Source: an uncultured Bacilli bacterium (GTDB taxonomy: Bacteria > Bacillota_I > Bacilli_A > RF39 > UBA660). From it: 64,000 bases of DNA. Below are positions 24,536 to 34,048 of the stretch, piece by piece. Made by a program: the position numbers and the translations under genes. Numbering within the stretch: position 1 is the first letter of the stretch; each line of letters begins with the position of its first letter. The notes under the pieces were generated by a model that worked only from the letters and a program-made list of their open reading frames with translations, was not told the origin of the DNA and ran no database searches. The stretch spans positions 1-64,000 of the forward strand of contig CAKPJN010000005.1 in NCBI GenBank assembly GCA_934162665.1, written 5' to 3'.

Positions 24536-25816
24536 TTATAACTCTATACTAGTTTTACCACCCATATATGATTGCAATACTTTAGGTATCTTGATTGAGC
24601 CATCTTCTTGATAATTATTTTCAATAACAGCAATTAATCCACGAGGAGTAGCAACTACTGTATTATTTAATGTATTTACATAGTATGTACCATCTTTACC
24701 CTTAGTTCTAATACCAAGACGTCTAGCTTGTGCATCTCCAAGAGTTGAACAACTTCCAACTTCAAAATATTTCTTTTGTCTTGGACTCCATGCTTCTACA
24801 TCACATGATTTTACTTTTAGATCAGCTAAATCACCACTACAACATTCAAGTGTTCTAACTGGTACATCTAAACTTCTAAAGAATTCTACTGTATAGCTCC
24901 ACATCTTATTATACCAATCCATTGCTTCATCACTCTTACATAAAACTATCATTTCCTGTTTTTCAAATTGATGAACGCGATAAAGTCCTCTTTCTTCAAG
25001 ACCATGAGATCCTCCCTCTTTTCTAAAACAAGGAGAATAACTAGTCATAGCAATTGGTAAATCTTCTTCTTTAACAATTTGTCCTTTAAATCTACCTATC
25101 ATAGAATGTTCACTAGTTCCAATTAAGTATAAGTCTTCACCTTCGATTTTATACATCATTGCTTCCATTTCTGGAAAAGACATAACACCCTTTACTACAT
25201 CACTATGAATCATAAAAGGAGGTATAGCATAAGTAAAGCCTTTATCAATCATAAAGTCACGAGCATAAGAAAGCATAGCTTCATGAAGTCTAGCAATATC
25301 ACCTAGTAAATAATAAAATCCTTGTCCACTAGTTCTACCAGCTGCATCCTTATCCATTCCATTAAGTCTTTCTATAATATCTGCATGATATGGTATTTCA
25401 TACTCTGGAACAAAAGGTTCTCCAAACTTTTCTATTTCAACATTTTTAGAATCATCCTCACCAATTGGTACAGAAGGATCCATTATATTAGGAATAACCA
25501 TCATTCTATCTTTAATTTCTTTAGATAACTTTTCTTGTTCTTCATCTAATTTACTTATCTCATCTGTCATATTTTTTATTTCTTCTTTAATTTCATTAGC
25601 TGCATCAATATTACCTTCACCCATAAGTTTTCCAATTTGAGAACTATTTTTATTTTTTAATGCCTTTAAATTATCAGCTTTAACTTGAACATCACGAACC
25701 TTTTTATCAAGTTCATAAACCTCATCAACTAATACTAATTTTTCATCCTGAAATTTCTTCTTAATATTTTCTTTAACTAAATCTCTATTTTCTCTAATTA
25801 ACTTAATATCTATCAT
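24536..25816 (-). CDS. serS: Seryl-tRNA synthetase
   Basis: A 426-residue class II aminoacyl-tRNA synthetase that charges tRNA-Ser (and tRNA-Sec where present) with serine. The N-terminal antiparallel coiled coil (residues about 30-105, charged Glu/Lys helices) grips the tRNA's long variable arm. Motif 2 is TSYSPCFRKEGGSHGLEERG followed by LYRVHQFEKQE, and motif 3 is NNTVVATPRGLIAVIENN-like with the ATP-binding Arg. It starts 12 bases after the dipeptidase stop and is the second gene of that operon, under the attenuator-like leader at 26826-26949. Confidence 0.95.
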   Translation of the reverse strand: MIDIKLIRENRDLVKENIKKKFQDEKLVLVDEVYELDKKVRDVQVKADNLKALKNKNSSQIGKLMGEGNIDAANEIKEEIKNMTDEISKLDEEQEKLSKEIKDRMMVIPNIMDPSVPIGEDDSKNVEIEKFGEPFVPEYEIPYHADIIERLNGMDKDAAGRTSGQGFYYLLGDIARLHEAMLSYARDFMIDKGFTYAIPPFMIHSDVVKGVMSFPEMEAMMYKIEGEDLYLIGTSEHSMIGRFKGQIVKEEDLPIAMTSYSPCFRKEGGSHGLEERGLYRVHQFEKQEMIVLCKSDEAMDWYNKMWSYTVEFFRSLDVPVRTLECCSGDLADLKVKSCDVEAWSPRQKKYFEVGSCSTLGDAQARRLGIRTKGKDGTYYVNTLNNTVVATPRGLIAVIENNYQEDGSIKIPKVLQSYMGGKTSIEL

Positions 25817-25828
25817 AAATACCTCTTT

Positions 25829-26758
25829 CTAGAATAACTTATTATATATATTTTTATATAATATCTTTTCAATCTCCTCTTTATTATAAACTCGACTAAG
25901 TAGTTTAGTCAAATCACTTTTAACGTTATTATAAGAAAAAATCTGTTTTCCCTCATCAACACCAAATATTGAAGTAGCAAAAGTCATATCATCAGTCGCA
26001 ACTCCTACATGATCTATCCCAAGTAAAGAAGTAGCATGTTCAATATGTTCTAAATATTTATCCTTCAATAAATCATCAGATATATCCAAATCGGTCGAAA
26101 CAAAAGGACCATATGACACTATCCCCATAACAACATCAAACTCGCTCAAAGCAAGGATTTGTTCATCATCAAGATTTCTAGGATTATTACATAAACTAAA
26201 ACAATTAGAATGACTAACAATAACTTTTAACTCCTTACCTAACTTCTTTTGTTCCTGTAATAAAGAAATAGTATCCCAAAAAGTATTTTTATTCATATGA
26301 GAAAGATCAATACTAATACCTAAATCAATAGCTTTTATTAAAAACTCTTTTCCTAATTCTGTAAGTCCATCATTACTCCTATTACCAGAACCATATTTAT
26401 TTTTATTATTCCAAACAAGTAATATATTACGAAGACCTAGTTTATAAAGCTCCTCTAATTCAACACAATCTTTAATATAGTCACACCCCTCAATACTATA
26501 AATAAATTTAGTATTAGGTAAATATTTTTTAAAAAGAGAAACCACTACTTTAAACATTTTTAAAACACTAATATTTTTATTAAAATAATCTCCAAGTTCC
26601 TCTTTCATTTCATCTTCACTCATAAAATAAAGATTAGCAACCACTCCTGTAACATTTAAATCATTATAATTTTTTATAAAACTTTCAAGATAAGAAAAAT
26701 CTCCTCTTATATAACTACTATAAAGTATAGATAATATATCATAATGCATATCAATCAT
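25829..26758 (-). CDS. Membrane dipeptidase family (M19) metallopeptidase
   Basis: A 309-residue protein of the renal-dipeptidase family. MIDMHYDILSIL carries the first His and Asp of the binuclear zinc site (usually D-x-H/H-x-D). IEGCD (the bridging Glu), LGISIDLSHMN and KVIVSHSNC supply the remaining ligands. It probably hydrolyses dipeptides, including D-amino-acid-containing ones. There is no signal peptide, so it acts in the cytoplasm. The start has GGAGG seven bases upstream. It forms an operon with serS, an unusual pairing that might reflect serine-containing dipeptide supply. Confidence 0.85.
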   Translation of the reverse strand: MIDMHYDILSILYSSYIRGDFSYLESFIKNYNDLNVTGVVANLYFMSEDEMKEELGDYFNKNISVLKMFKVVVSLFKKYLPNTKFIYSIEGCDYIKDCVELEELYKLGLRNILLVWNNKNKYGSGNRSNDGLTELGKEFLIKAIDLGISIDLSHMNKNTFWDTISLLQEQKKLGKELKVIVSHSNCFSLCNNPRNLDDEQILALSEFDVVMGIVSYGPFVSTDLDISDDLLKDKYLEHIEHATSLLGIDHVGVATDDMTFATSIFGVDEGKQIFSYNNVKSDLTKLLSRVYNKEEIEKILYKNIYNKLF

Positions 26759-26825
26759 AACAAATCCTCCTTATATAAAATACTGTTATTAGTATATGTA
26801 AGAAAAAAATAAATAGACAAAAAAA

Positions 26826-26847
26826 GTACTATAGCTAACTATAGTAC
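26826..26847 (-). terminator. Terminator hairpin in the dipeptidase-serS leader
   Basis: Perfect 9-bp stem GTACTATAG/CTATAGTAC (26826-26834/26839-26847) with a 4-base loop, followed by seven T on the minus strand. It lies between the promoter at 26921-26949 and the dipeptidase start, as in an attenuator. A second hairpin, GAAATAT/ATATTTC at 26859-26876, lies just upstream. It could instead catch read-through from spoVS. Confidence 0.7.
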
Positions 26848-26920
26848 ACCAACGTAATGAAATATATTAATATTTCGATAGAATAAGTAATAAATAATAA
26901 ATATCATTACCTACAATTAA

Positions 26921-26949
26921 ATAATACCATAAAAATGTAACTTAATCAA
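26921..26949 (-). promoter_or_regulatory. Promoter of the dipeptidase-serS operon
   Basis: On the minus strand TTGATT (26944-26949) and TATTAT (26921-26926) are exactly 17 bases apart. Expected start near 26914, giving a leader of about 155 bases. Confidence 0.65.
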
Positions 26950-26984
26950 CTACATTTTTACAATTTTCGACAATAAGTGACAAT

Positions 26985-27004
26985 TAAAAAAGAGATTTCT
27001 CTCT
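26985..27004 (-). terminator. spoVS terminator
   Basis: AGAGA/TCTCT stem (26991-26995/27000-27004) with a GAAA loop on the minus strand and a T-run, directly after the spoVS stop. Confidence 0.65.
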
Positions 27005-27265
27005 TTATCTATTTTCAATAATAAGTTTAATTGCAGTTCTTTCTTCACCATCTATAGCAATATCTTGAAAAGCTGGTATACAAATCAAATTTTTTCCAGA
27101 TGGAGCAACAAATCCACGTGCAATCGCAATAGCCTTAATCGCTTGATTCAAAGCCCCTGCACCTACTGCTTGAATCTCAACAGATCCTTTTTCTCTAAAT
27201 ACATTCGCAAGTGCACCTGCTACGCTATTAGGATTAGATTTACTACTTACTTTAAGTGTTTCCAT
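27005..27265 (-). CDS. spoVS: Stage V sporulation protein S
   Basis: An 86-residue protein nearly identical in style to SpoVS across its length: METLKVSSKSNPNSVAGALA, EIQAVGAGALNQAIKAIAI and ARGFVAPSGKNLICIPAF. This Alba-like small protein affects septation and coat-stage events in Bacillus sporulation, but homologs occur in many non-sporulating bacteria, so its presence alone does not show sporulation. It is a single-gene unit with its own terminator, following ldh and vanW in a different order. Confidence 0.95.
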   Translation of the reverse strand: METLKVSSKSNPNSVAGALANVFREKGSVEIQAVGAGALNQAIKAIAIARGFVAPSGKNLICIPAFQDIAIDGEERTAIKLIIENR

Positions 27266-27327
27266 ATATATTAATTCCTCTCTTTCTATACCATAAATAT
27301 ATGAGCGAAATATTAATTTATGACAAC

Positions 27328-28239
27328 CTATTTATAAGTTTGTTTAATTGCGTCTTTAATAACAGAAACACTATTTTGAAACATTTCTTGTTCTCCTTTA
27401 TCTAATTCCAACTTCATTACTTCCTTTACTCCACTATTATTAATAATACATGGTATTCCAATAAAAATATTATTATCACTATCATAAGTAGATACTGTAA
27501 TAATTGAACTTTCATCCTCAAGTATTGCTTTTGTAATATATACTAAACACATACCTATACCATAATATGTAGCGCCTTTTCTATTAATAATTTCATATGC
27601 CGCATCTTTTACTTCTTCTTGAATATTATCAAGCTCAGAATCATTTAAGAAATCATGAATATTTTGAAGTCCAACTGTTGCATTACTCCATGGAACAAAT
27701 TCACTATCACCATGTTCACCAATAACATACGCATGAACATTTTTAGGACCAACACCAATTTTCTCACCTACTAAATATCTAAGTCTAGAAGTATCTAGAC
27801 TTGTTCCACTACCAATAACACAACTAGAATCAAACCCAGAATATTTCCAAGTAAGATAAGTCATTACATCAAGCGGATTAGTCGCAACTAAAAATATTCC
27901 ATGAAAACCACTAGAAACCACATTAGATACAATATCCTTAAAAATCTTACTATTTTTATGAATTAAATCCATTCTAGTCTCTCCAGGATTTTGATTAGCA
28001 CCAGCTGCTATAACAACAATTTTAGCATCACGACAATCATCATAAGTACCAACCTTAATATCTATTTTAGAAGGAGCAAAAGCAAGACAATGATTCAAGT
28101 CCATAACTTCTCCTTCTACTCGCCTCTTATCTAAATCAATTAAAGCAAGTTCCATAACATTAGTTCTTTGATTTAAAAGAGCATAAGCATAGCTCATACC
28201 CACATTTCCACATCCAATTATAACAACTTTATTTTTCAT
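27328..28239 (-). CDS. ldh: L-lactate dehydrogenase
   Basis: A 303-residue NAD-dependent enzyme interconverting pyruvate and lactate. Features: Rossmann loop VVIIGCGNVGMSYAYAL, substrate Arg loop NPGETRMDLIHKN, NAD/substrate Asn in FLVATNPLDVMTY, and the catalytic His in VIGEHGDSEFVPWS. The ATG at 28239 has AGGAGG seven bases upstream; the longer frame to 28278 would overlap vanW and lacks a ribosome binding site. The Gln-versus-Arg position supporting lactate over malate dehydrogenase reads NQNPGETR, as in LDH. It lies 10 bases after vanW. Confidence 0.92.
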   Translation of the reverse strand: MKNKVVIIGCGNVGMSYAYALLNQRTNVMELALIDLDKRRVEGEVMDLNHCLAFAPSKIDIKVGTYDDCRDAKIVVIAAGANQNPGETRMDLIHKNSKIFKDIVSNVVSSGFHGIFLVATNPLDVMTYLTWKYSGFDSSCVIGSGTSLDTSRLRYLVGEKIGVGPKNVHAYVIGEHGDSEFVPWSNATVGLQNIHDFLNDSELDNIQEEVKDAAYEIINRKGATYYGIGMCLVYITKAILEDESSIITVSTYDSDNNIFIGIPCIINNSGVKEVMKLELDKGEQEMFQNSVSVIKDAIKQTYK

Positions 28240-28249
28240 AAAAAGCCTC

Positions 28250-29476
28250 CTAATATTTAGTATACCAAGTTGACGCAATAAAACTCTTATTAATTTCTAC
28301 CCCATTTTGATAAGTATGTAAATAAGTCTTATAACTATTAGAACCTGTTTTTACTGACTCAGTAGTATATGTCTTACCTTCTTTAGCATTACTATTAGAC
28401 CAAAAATCAACATGCGCAACTCCACCAGTAGCATAAGCAGAAATATAAATAGGATATTTATATGTATTTTTAAATTGAAAATCAACATTCCATCCACTTG
28501 CATAACTAGCAACTGTTGCATCTAATCCACCAGCAACATAAACACTTTTTTTATCATGTGGATATCTCTTTACTATTTCAAGTCCTCCAAGTAACGCAGT
28601 ATTATATACTGTTGTTGCAATCTGACATACACCATTACCTACAAATTCATAATAGAAAACATACCCTTTCTTATTATAAGGGCCAGCATACTTATAAAAT
28701 GAAAATACTTCTCCTGGATTTATTATAGCGCCATCAATATATGCTAAAGCAGTTTTTAAATTAGTAGCTCTAGATATATATGGATTAAATTCAGTAGAAA
28801 AAGAAGAAACTTTAGTATCTACTAATTTATAACTTTCATTATTAACAGCCTTCTCACTTGTACCAATCAAAGTTATAGTATCTTTTTTATTAATATTAGA
28901 AACTATTTCTTTATAAGATTCTTCTACATTTAAACTATAACTATCAGTACCAAGTGCATAAGAAAGTTCACGATTATCATTCATAACAAATTGCCCATTA
29001 ACTAATTTAACATCAAATAAACTTTTTAAGTTATTGACAAACGCCATAACAGTATCTTCATTATATAAAAACTTATACTCAAACACTTTCTTAGTTTTAT
29101 GATTCAAAGAACTTACCTTGTCAAAATAATTTAATTTATTTTGATACTCTTTAATTTCATCAATAATATCCTTTTTATTAATACTAAGTCCTAAATCACT
29201 ATACTTATAAGTATATTCTTTATTATTAATAATAAATTTAATATTTTTAGAAAGGATCTTTTCACTATAAGAATCAAGCACTTTATCTAAATCATCAAGT
29301 TTATTTTTTTCTAAGTTGAATTCATCTAAATAAATATTATAAAAAACCTTATTTTTATAAACACTAACTCTTTTATAATCATAAATACCAAAACAAATAA
29401 AGGTACTAAATAGTATTACCAATATTATTAAACTAATAATCACTAATTTTCTCTTTTTATTCTCAACCTTTTCCAT
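28250..29476 (-). CDS. VanW family protein with N-terminal membrane anchor
   Basis: A 408-residue surface protein. A transmembrane helix (residues 9-31) is followed by PG_binding_4-like segments (KIISFIINNK-like region; the DTITLIGTSEKAVNN stretch) and the VanW domain: ATNLKTALAYIDGAIINPGE, GNGVCQIATTVYNTALLGGL (with the conserved GxGxCQ) and VASYASGWNVDFQFKN. VanW proteins occur in vancomycin-resistance and cell-wall loci; the reaction is unknown. It is between a glycan/lysozyme locus and ldh. The ribosome binding site is modest (GTGATAGGAT). Confidence 0.88.
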   Translation of the reverse strand: MEKVENKKRKLVIISLIILVILFSTFICFGIYDYKRVSVYKNKVFYNIYLDEFNLEKNKLDDLDKVLDSYSEKILSKNIKFIINNKEYTYKYSDLGLSINKKDIIDEIKEYQNKLNYFDKVSSLNHKTKKVFEYKFLYNEDTVMAFVNNLKSLFDVKLVNGQFVMNDNRELSYALGTDSYSLNVEESYKEIVSNINKKDTITLIGTSEKAVNNESYKLVDTKVSSFSTEFNPYISRATNLKTALAYIDGAIINPGEVFSFYKYAGPYNKKGYVFYYEFVGNGVCQIATTVYNTALLGGLEIVKRYPHDKKSVYVAGGLDATVASYASGWNVDFQFKNTYKYPIYISAYATGGVAHVDFWSNSNAKEGKTYTTESVKTGSNSYKTYLHTYQNGVEINKSFIASTWYTKY

Positions 29477-29584
29477 ATCCTATCACTACTTTATTATATA
29501 ATATATGATATACTTTTACAATTAAAAAAGAGAATTAATTCTCTATATATTTATTTATAAATTTTTTCTCTCATTTATATAAAT

Positions 29585-32290
29585 TTAATTAAACCATACA
29601 CTAACATCAACATTTCCAATAATTCCAGGAATAGATTCAGTAGATGAAAATTGCCAACCAGAATATGTACCATCATAAGTACAATTATGATTATATTGTG
29701 CAATCCAGTTTATTTTATCCTTATAATTAATCAAAGCACTTTCTGCCCATAATTTATTTGTATAAATCTTAAAGTCATAACCATATTCACTCATCTTATT
29801 AGCAAAAGATGTAATAATCGGAGAATAATCATTAGAAGTCCACAAAGAATTAGCCTTACTTTTCCATACTTCCAAGTCATAATAAATTGGCAAAGATAAA
29901 TTCATATTATACTTTTTAATAACATTAATAATTCTTTGAGCTTCAAGAGCACCTTCCTCCATTTGACCCAAATCACTAACCATACCTAATTGATTTTCAG
30001 CATAACTATAAAGATAAATACCATATGGAATATTTAATCTTTTTAATTCAGATACGTTTCTAGATAATTGACTATCCTCATATGCTGATCCTGCCGATAC
30101 TCGCAATATAACAGCATCAACATCACTATTCTTAACCATATCCCAATCAATAATTCCATTATGAGAGGAAACATCTATTACCTTCCTTACATTAGACCCT
30201 TTTAAAACTCCCAAAGAATTAAAGAAATATTTAACACCATCAATGACCTTAAAATCATCAGCCATCTTACCAAATTCATCATAATAATATGTATTACCAT
30301 CTTTAATAACCCATTTACCAGCAATTAAAGGTTTTGTAGTATCACCAGGAGCAACATCACCTTTTTTTACAACTTTTATTTGAATAGACTCCATTCTATA
30401 TGAAAGACCTCTACTACCAGCTTCCTCGCCATTTTTCGCCCAATCTAACCAACCGTAATTTTCTATATAAGCCCTATAATAAATATCATAATTATCAGCT
30501 AACTTATCAGTCAAATTAATTTTTATAGCTTCCATTCTTAAACTTTTACCAACAGTACCAGCTATCTCATTTTGCGATACCTCATTCATCCATCCATAGT
30601 TTTGAACATAAGCTTGTACTTTTAAATCACCAGAATAATCAGGATTAATCATACGCAACTTAATAGCTTCCATTCGCAATGCTTTATTAGTCGTCCCTAC
30701 TAAATTAGACTCACTCATCCAACCATAATTTTGCACTTGTGCAGATGCTACAACATTAAATTCTGGATTAATATAACTAACTATAGAACTATCATACTTC
30801 GAATCATTAGAATTTTTTGGAACTAATTCAACTTGTAAAGATTCCATCCTTAAATCCAATCCTCTACTACCAGCTTCTTCACCATTTTTTGACCAACCTA
30901 ACCAACCATAGTTTTGAATATAAGCTCGATAATAAACATCATAATAATTTGAAATATCTCCATCTAATTTTATTTTTATAGCTTCCATTCTTAAACTTTT
31001 ACCAACAGTACCATTTATCTCGTTAGACTTAGTCCAATCATTCCAACCTAATCCTTCAATATATGATTGAACTAAAACATCACCACTATATCTATATGAA
31101 GTTAAATTCATTTTTATAGCTTCAATTCTTAAGGATTGTCCCATTGTTCCCATAACATTAGAATAACCAATCCAACCATAATTTTGTACTTGAACTGAGC
31201 CAGTCAAACTAGGCTGTGGAACAATATAAGAATCTACCCCTGAACCAACATCAAAATAAGAACCCTTATCAACTAATCTAATTTCAATTCCTTCAATTCT
31301 CAATCCCAAACAAGAACTACCAGTTATTTCATCATTCATTGACCATTTTAACCAACCATAATTTTGAATATAAACTCGGTAATAAACATCATAATAATTT
31401 GAAATATCTCCATCTAATTTTATTTTTATAGCTTCCATTCTTAAACTTTGCCCAGATGTACCACCTAATTCACCATTAGAAACATAATCCAACCAACCAT
31501 AGTTTTGGACATAAGTTTGATATTTTATACTGCCTTCATATTTAGAATCTTTCAATTGTATTTTTATAGCTTCCATTCTTCTACTTAATCCGGTTGTACC
31601 ACTAAACTCGCCATTTTCAGATAATTTTGTCCATCCCTGATCCTGAATATGTGTAGAATAACTAACAGAAATATTTTTTAAATCATCATAGGTACTTACA
31701 TCTTCAGTAACAATATTTTCTTCATTATTAACAATTACATCAGAAGCATCATTCAAATTGTTAACAGTTACATTAAAGTTAAAAACATTTGAAACCCCAT
31801 CATAAATAATTTTATAACTATTATTTGATATATTTAAAATTTCTATATTTTCAATACTATAATTTGACTTAAAATAAGAACTAATAAGATCATTAATATT
31901 AAAATCATTATTATCAGTAACTAGATCAATATCATAATTAAATGAATATTTTAAAGTTCCATTATAAATATCATCATTTTGGACAATCGAATAACTAGCA
32001 GTTAATAAAGATTCATCGACATTATTAATTAAAATTGAAACATCATAGGTACTAAGTTTATCAATAATAAATTGCTTTAAATAATTTTCTAGCGATACTT
32101 TATTATATAAAATATTAATCGAATCATTTTCAGCAATATTAATTAAAAAGTCATAATCAATAGAATCATCCTTTAATATATTATTCAATTCACTAGAACT
32201 TTTATTATCCACCAAGGCAAATACTGAAACAGGAAAAAAATTTAAAATAATTCCTAAAATTAAAACTATATTTATAATTTTTTTCAACAT
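29585..32290 (-). CDS. Secreted GH25 lysozyme with nine ChW repeats
   Basis: A 901-residue exported protein. A signal peptide (residues 1-26, INIVLILGIILNFFPVSVFA) precedes about 180 residues of Asn/Asp-rich unknown sequence. Then come nine ChW (clostridial hydrophobic Trp) repeats of about 45 residues, each with a QNYGW and a G..G..LRMEAI motif. A choline-binding-like GW pair (WVIKDGNTYYYDEFGKMADD) follows, and a C-terminal GH25 muramidase (about residue 702 on) has VIDVSSHNG and IYYDLEVW carrying the catalytic acids. It should bind and cut peptidoglycan. It is the last gene of the glycan locus, starting eight bases after a GT2. Confidence 0.9.
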   Translation of the reverse strand: MLKKIINIVLILGIILNFFPVSVFALVDNKSSSELNNILKDDSIDYDFLINIAENDSINILYNKVSLENYLKQFIIDKLSTYDVSILINNVDESLLTASYSIVQNDDIYNGTLKYSFNYDIDLVTDNNDFNINDLISSYFKSNYSIENIEILNISNNSYKIIYDGVSNVFNFNVTVNNLNDASDVIVNNEENIVTEDVSTYDDLKNISVSYSTHIQDQGWTKLSENGEFSGTTGLSRRMEAIKIQLKDSKYEGSIKYQTYVQNYGWLDYVSNGELGGTSGQSLRMEAIKIKLDGDISNYYDVYYRVYIQNYGWLKWSMNDEITGSSCLGLRIEGIEIRLVDKGSYFDVGSGVDSYIVPQPSLTGSVQVQNYGWIGYSNVMGTMGQSLRIEAIKMNLTSYRYSGDVLVQSYIEGLGWNDWTKSNEINGTVGKSLRMEAIKIKLDGDISNYYDVYYRAYIQNYGWLGWSKNGEEAGSRGLDLRMESLQVELVPKNSNDSKYDSSIVSYINPEFNVVASAQVQNYGWMSESNLVGTTNKALRMEAIKLRMINPDYSGDLKVQAYVQNYGWMNEVSQNEIAGTVGKSLRMEAIKINLTDKLADNYDIYYRAYIENYGWLDWAKNGEEAGSRGLSYRMESIQIKVVKKGDVAPGDTTKPLIAGKWVIKDGNTYYYDEFGKMADDFKVIDGVKYFFNSLGVLKGSNVRKVIDVSSHNGIIDWDMVKNSDVDAVILRVSAGSAYEDSQLSRNVSELKRLNIPYGIYLYSYAENQLGMVSDLGQMEEGALEAQRIINVIKKYNMNLSLPIYYDLEVWKSKANSLWTSNDYSPIITSFANKMSEYGYDFKIYTNKLWAESALINYKDKINWIAQYNHNCTYDGTYSGWQFSSTESIPGIIGNVDVSVWFN
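30370..31660 (-). repeat. Tandem ChW-repeat coding DNA
   Basis: Nine diverged units of about 135 bases, each encoding QNYGW...LRMEAIKIKL. Some copies are nearly identical over 60 bases or more (for example around 30900-30990 and 31360-31450), so recombination could change the repeat number. Confidence 0.8.
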
Positions 32291-32298
32291 ACCAACTC

Positions 32299-33090
32299 CT
32301 ATTTTACATCATTAGATTTCTCACTGTTTTTATATAGTCTAGTAAGTAATTTAGCTATAAATGTAGGCCAAAACTTCTTAAACATTTGAAAATCCTCAAT
32401 ACTTCTTTTATTATCATTCAATATTTCAGATGTAGTAGAATCTTCATGAACTCTATGACCCATCAAATGATCTTTTATATAAATAAATTTACCCTTCTTT
32501 ATTGATAATCTCTCCCAAGCCAACCAATCAACATCACATTTCATATCACTTTCAAAAACCTTAGCACCAGTCTTTTCTTTAACAAAAGTAACCGCTGGAC
32601 AACAAATTGGATTTCCAAACGATAAAACTAACCTTTTAACAAAGCGATTACCAGAAATCTTAGAAGACCTTAAAGGTAACATTAATATACGTTTAATTTT
32701 TAAATTTCTATTTTTATGTACCTCTTTTCCATTTTTAATTTCATAATAATCAGAAAATAGTATTAATGAATCTGAATGACTTTTATAACTCTTTACTATT
32801 AAATCTGAATATTCATAATTATAAATATCATCTTGATGAGCAACTGTTACTAGTTCTGTTTTACCACAATCAACTGCAAAATCAAAATCATAACCAATAC
32901 CCTTCTTATTTTTATTAACAAAAATTTTTAAATTATATTTTTTAGCTAACTTTTTAATATAATCATTAGGCGTAGATGTAGCAATAACAACATCACTATT
33001 ATACTTTTGATTTAACACCGAACGAATGCAATCCTCTAAATATTTTGACTCTTTATACGCCAAAACTACAAAAGTATGAATCTTACTCAT
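32299..33090 (-). CDS. GT2-like glycosyltransferase
   Basis: A 263-residue protein of the GT-A fold: HTFVVLAYKESKYLEDCIRS, VVIATSTPND, and an acidic DQVTVAHQDDIYN-like site read as LVTVAHQDDIYNYEYS, which supplies the DxD-type metal ligand. It lacks membrane helices. The start is ATG 33090 behind AGAGGTGGTC; it overlaps the preceding GT2 by eight bases. The frame could extend to 33120 but that leader is valine-rich and lies inside the upstream gene. Substrate unknown; it probably adds one sugar of the repeat unit. Confidence 0.8.
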   Translation of the reverse strand: MSKIHTFVVLAYKESKYLEDCIRSVLNQKYNSDVVIATSTPNDYIKKLAKKYNLKIFVNKNKKGIGYDFDFAVDCGKTELVTVAHQDDIYNYEYSDLIVKSYKSHSDSLILFSDYYEIKNGKEVHKNRNLKIKRILMLPLRSSKISGNRFVKRLVLSFGNPICCPAVTFVKEKTGAKVFESDMKCDVDWLAWERLSIKKGKFIYIKDHLMGHRVHEDSTTSEILNDNKRSIEDFQMFKKFWPTFIAKLLTRLYKNSEKSNDVK

Positions 33091-34048
33091 CACGACCACC
33101 TCTACAGTAAATACTAGCAAAAAATCTCATTAATTGCAACTTATCAATTAACAAAAAAACACCAACACTAACTCTATGAGAAAAACTTTCACCTCTTAAT
33201 TTACAAGAAAATGAACTAATAGATTTCTTTATATTATTATTCTTTAACCATTTCTTAATTCTCTTTTGTTCATTTAAAAATTCACTCTTGTTAGCAGTCC
33301 TACCAGAAAAAAGCAAATACCAGACATAATATTTATAAAAATAATAATTTAAATACTCATTCCTAGTTTTATAAAAATTATTAATCTTATCTAAAAGATA
33401 TAAAATATCAACTTTTTTATTAAATCCACGTTGAATAGTATTTGATACACTTTTATCATTATAAAACCAATTATATCCAATATATTCAATAACATCTATC
33501 TTAGGATCATAAGAAAATAAAGAAAGCATAAAGTAAACATCTTCACCAATACAATAATCTAAAAATTGTACTTTGTGTTTTAATAAAAACTCACGATTAA
33601 ATATTTTAGCCCATGGTGCCATTATTATATACTTAGTCCATTCGTAATTCTCTGGCTTTTTATAAAACAAAACCTTCCCTGAGGTATTAACCCTTCTATA
33701 TCCACCTATTACTAAATCACAATCTTTTGTAGAAATATCATCAACATATGTTTTAACATAATCTTCATCGATAAAATCATCATTATCAATAAACATTATA
33801 TATTTACCAGTTGCCTTTTTTATACCTAGATTTCTTGTTTTAGCAACTCCCTCATTCTTTTTATCAATAATTATTATACGTTTATCATTATACTGATTTA
33901 TAACCTGTAATGATTTATCCTTCGAACCATCATTTATTAATAGTAACTCTATATTTTCATATGATTGATTCAATATACTATCAATACATCTATTTATAGA
34001 GTTTTCTGCATTATAAACAGGAACTATAATTGAAACCTTATCCATCAT
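33083..34048 (-). CDS. GT2 glycosyltransferase
   Basis: A 321-residue family 2 enzyme with the standard N-terminal block VSIIVPVYNAENSINRCIDS, LLINDGSKDKS, GVAKTRNLGIKKATGKYIMF and IDNDDFIDEDY, where DNDD gives the DxD site. The C-terminal part is helical and ends in a basic amphipathic segment (CKLRGESFSHRVS) that may touch the membrane. It overlaps both neighbours, the flippase and the next GT2, so the three are translated together. The sugar is not predictable. Confidence 0.88.
   Translation of the reverse strand: MMDKVSIIVPVYNAENSINRCIDSILNQSYENIELLLINDGSKDKSLQVINQYNDKRIIIIDKKNEGVAKTRNLGIKKATGKYIMFIDNDDFIDEDYVKTYVDDISTKDCDLVIGGYRRVNTSGKVLFYKKPENYEWTKYIIMAPWAKIFNREFLLKHKVQFLDYCIGEDVYFMLSLFSYDPKIDVIEYIGYNWFYNDKSVSNTIQRGFNKKVDILYLLDKINNFYKTRNEYLNYYFYKYYVWYLLFSGRTANKSEFLNEQKRIKKWLKNNNIKKSISSFSCKLRGESFSHRVSVGVFLLIDKLQLMRFFASIYCRGGRDE

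Noticed and set aside
26826..26949. T-box riboswitch before serS
   Set aside because: The leader has a terminator, but I cannot find the AGGGTGGNACCGCG-type T-box sequence or a clear specifier loop; TTGGTGTAC is too weak a match.
27005..27265. spoVS as proof that the organism forms spores
   Set aside because: SpoVS homologs occur in many non-sporulating bacteria, so it is only weak support.
30370..31660. Regular repeats that could look like a CRISPR array
   Set aside because: The repeats are about 135 bases, diverged and coding for ChW motifs in an open frame; there are no short identical repeats with unique spacers.
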